A DNA stretch of 14,590 nt, from NCBI GenBank assembly GCA_044338255.1, contig JBIILZ010000100.1, positions 1 through 14,590 on the forward strand. Reading direction: 5' to 3'. Below, one piece after another: positions 13,532-14,590 of this stretch (positions are counted from its first letter, which is position 1; each line of letters opens with the position of its first letter). The position numbers were made by a program, and so were the translations under genes. The notes below the pieces were generated by a model. It did not search any database. It was not told the origin of the DNA and saw only the letters and a list, made by a program, of their open reading frames with translations. This stretch comes from CAIUVD01 sp044338255 (GTDB taxonomy: Bacteria > Planctomycetota > UBA11346).

Positions 13532-14359
13532 ATGCTTCTTCGCCCCGTGCTCACCTGTCTTGCCATCGCCATGTCCGCCTCCTTGCACGGAGCCGAAATG
13601 TATTGGCTGGGGAATCCGGTACCCAGCGATAAAATGCGTGAATTATCCACCGATCGCCCGGATACCACGGAAAGTCCGTACACCGTCGACGCCGGGCACC
13701 TCCAGATTGAAGCCGAGCCGCTGAGCTGGACCCGCGATCGCGAAGACGGGGTGACCACGACCACGACCAATCCGTCGGTGAACATCAAAGTTGGATTGCT
13801 GACCTGGATGGACCTGCAGACGGTGATCGGCTATTCGCGCGTAACCGCCAAGGAAGAAGGCGCGACCGACCAGGTGACGCGCGGCATCGATGACCTGACC
13901 CTGCGCCTGAAGATGAATTTCTGGGGCAATGACGCCGGCGATACCGCCTTCGCCTTGATGCCCTTCGTGACCCTGCCCACGCATGGGCGCGAGTTCGGCG
14001 ACCAGCGCCATGTGACCGGCGGCCTGATCGCGCCGCTGGCCTTCACCCTCCCCGGTGGGTGGTCATCGGCGGTCATGCTCGAGTTGGATATCGACCGCAA
14101 TCAAGCCGACGACGCCTACACCGCCACCCTGGTGCAGACCGTGACCGCCAGCCACGAGCTCTGCTCGCAGGTCGATGGCTTCATCGAGCTCGTCAACGTC
14201 GCCCCGACCGAGGCCGGAGCCGAGGCCCAAGCCTACGCCAACGGCGGCATCACCTGGGGCCCGACTGAGAATCTGCAGTTCGATACCGGCACCAATGTCG
14301 GCCTGACCAAGGCCAGCGATGATATGCGCCTCTTTGTTGGCGTTTCGTATCGGCACTAG
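13532..14359 (+). CDS. Outer-membrane transporter-like barrel (phenol MetA family-like)
   Basis: A 275-aa protein with a signal peptide (about residues 1-21, MLLRPVLTCLAIAMSASLHG followed by AE). The motif ELSTDRPDTTESPYTVDAGHLQIEAE is characteristic of the 'transporter / MetA-pathway of phenol degradation' outer-membrane family (PF13557, named from memory). The rest alternates short amphipathic strands, such as VNIKVGLL, MDLQTVIGYSRV, LTLRLKMNFWG and RLFVGVSYRH, as expected for a small beta-barrel. The substrate is unknown. The start is supported by AAGGA 6 bases upstream. The protein ends YRH, not the usual terminal Phe, a mild oddity. It sits alone before the GGGGCCA array; the 13452-13531 gap holds two hairpins. 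Confidence 0.85.
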   Translation: MLLRPVLTCLAIAMSASLHGAEMYWLGNPVPSDKMRELSTDRPDTTESPYTVDAGHLQIEAEPLSWTRDREDGVTTTTTNPSVNIKVGLLTWMDLQTVIGYSRVTAKEEGATDQVTRGIDDLTLRLKMNFWGNDAGDTAFALMPFVTLPTHGREFGDQRHVTGGLIAPLAFTLPGGWSSAVMLELDIDRNQADDAYTATLVQTVTASHELCSQVDGFIELVNVAPTEAGAEAQAYANGGITWGPTENLQFDTGTNVGLTKASDDMRLFVGVSYRH

Positions 14360-14364
14360 CGAAC

Positions 14365-14590
14365 AGGGGCCAGGGGCCAGGGGCCAGGGGCCAGGGGCCA
14401 GGGGCCAGGGGCCAGGGGCCAGGGGCCAGGGGCCAGGGGCCAGGGGCGAGGGGCCTGGGGCCAGGGGCCAGGGGCCAGGGGCCAGGGGCCTGGGGCCAGG
14501 GGCCAGGGGCCAGGGGCCAGGGGCCAGGGGCCAGGGGCCAGGGGCCAGGGGCCAGGGGCCAGGGGCCAGGGGCCAGGGGCCAGGGGCCAG
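14365..14590 (+). repeat. GGGGCCA heptamer tandem array
   Basis: At least 32 head-to-tail 7-base units (AGGGGCC in this phase, 14365-14588) run off the window end with two more bases. Only three units differ, each by one base: AGGGGCG at 14442-14448, and TGGGGCC at 14456-14462 and 14491-14497; the phase never slips. The array starts 5 bases after the barrel gene's stop. Runs of GGGG every 7 bases with 3-base loops satisfy the G-quadruplex pattern on the plus strand. It contains no unique spacers, so it is not a CRISPR array. I see no gene in it. Confidence 0.97.

Noticed and set aside
14365..14590. Repeated units at the right end considered as a CRISPR array or telomere-like end.
   Set aside because: There are no unique spacers, and the 7-base unit is contiguous. 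Nothing else indicates a linear replicon end; a tandem array is sufficient.

Overview
This is a GC-rich window of about 14.6 kb, densely coding and clearly bacterial. The organism looks Gram-negative: it has two glycosyltransferase-9 (heptosyltransferase-like) genes and a signal-peptide-bearing outer-membrane barrel protein. A eukaryote-type HisA, a SMUG1 uracil-DNA glycosylase and a SagB-type oxidoreductase fit the Planctomycetes/Verrucomicrobia side of bacterial diversity. That placement is inference from gene content, not proof.

Layout, left to right. (1) Bases 1-47 hold the first codons of a leftward gene that leaves the window, divergent from a SpoIIE/PP2C-type phosphatase (266-1687). 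(2) A convergent gap (1688-1800) carries a long inverted repeat and separates the phosphatase from a leftward pair: a GT9 glycosyltransferase (3031-4095) followed by lysA (1801-3012). (3) Divergent from these, a rightward run 4228-8324 encodes RpiB, an unrecognised 382-aa protein, a eukaryote-type HisA, an ABC-2 permease and a family-4 uracil-DNA glycosylase. The first three genes overlap, so an operon is likely. (4) A leftward di-iron haem-oxygenase-like protein (8358-9176) meets that run across an 8-bp tandem repeat. It is divergent from a rightward run of GT9 (9259-10335), a tandem-domain SagB-type nitroreductase (10332-11846) and an exonuclease III / AP endonuclease (11843-12604), joined by ATGA overlaps. 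(5) SMUG1 (12678-13451) and an outer-membrane transporter-like barrel (13532-14359) follow. (6) The window ends inside a nearly perfect 7-bp GGGGCCA array of at least 32 copies.

How the genes fit together: lysA and hisA serve amino-acid synthesis, and RpiB supplies pentose phosphates upstream of histidine. The two GT9 enzymes point to surface glycan or LPS core assembly. Family-4 UDG, ExoIII and SMUG1 supply successive steps of uracil base-excision repair within 6 kb. The haem-oxygenase-like protein and SagB protein are both redox enzymes of families common in natural-product or cofactor tailoring, but no precursor peptide, YcaO or other partner is visible, so no pathway can be named.

The best leads are the G-quadruplex-prone GGGGCCA array, the eukaryote-type HisA in a bacterial operon, the clustered uracil-repair genes, the divergent di-iron enzyme / SagB locus, the strand-biased inverted repeat at 1695-1798, and -10-like hexamers placed so close to several start codons that leaderless mRNAs are plausible. 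I did not find a clearly recognisable new multi-gene system such as a defence island, CRISPR array or mobile element.
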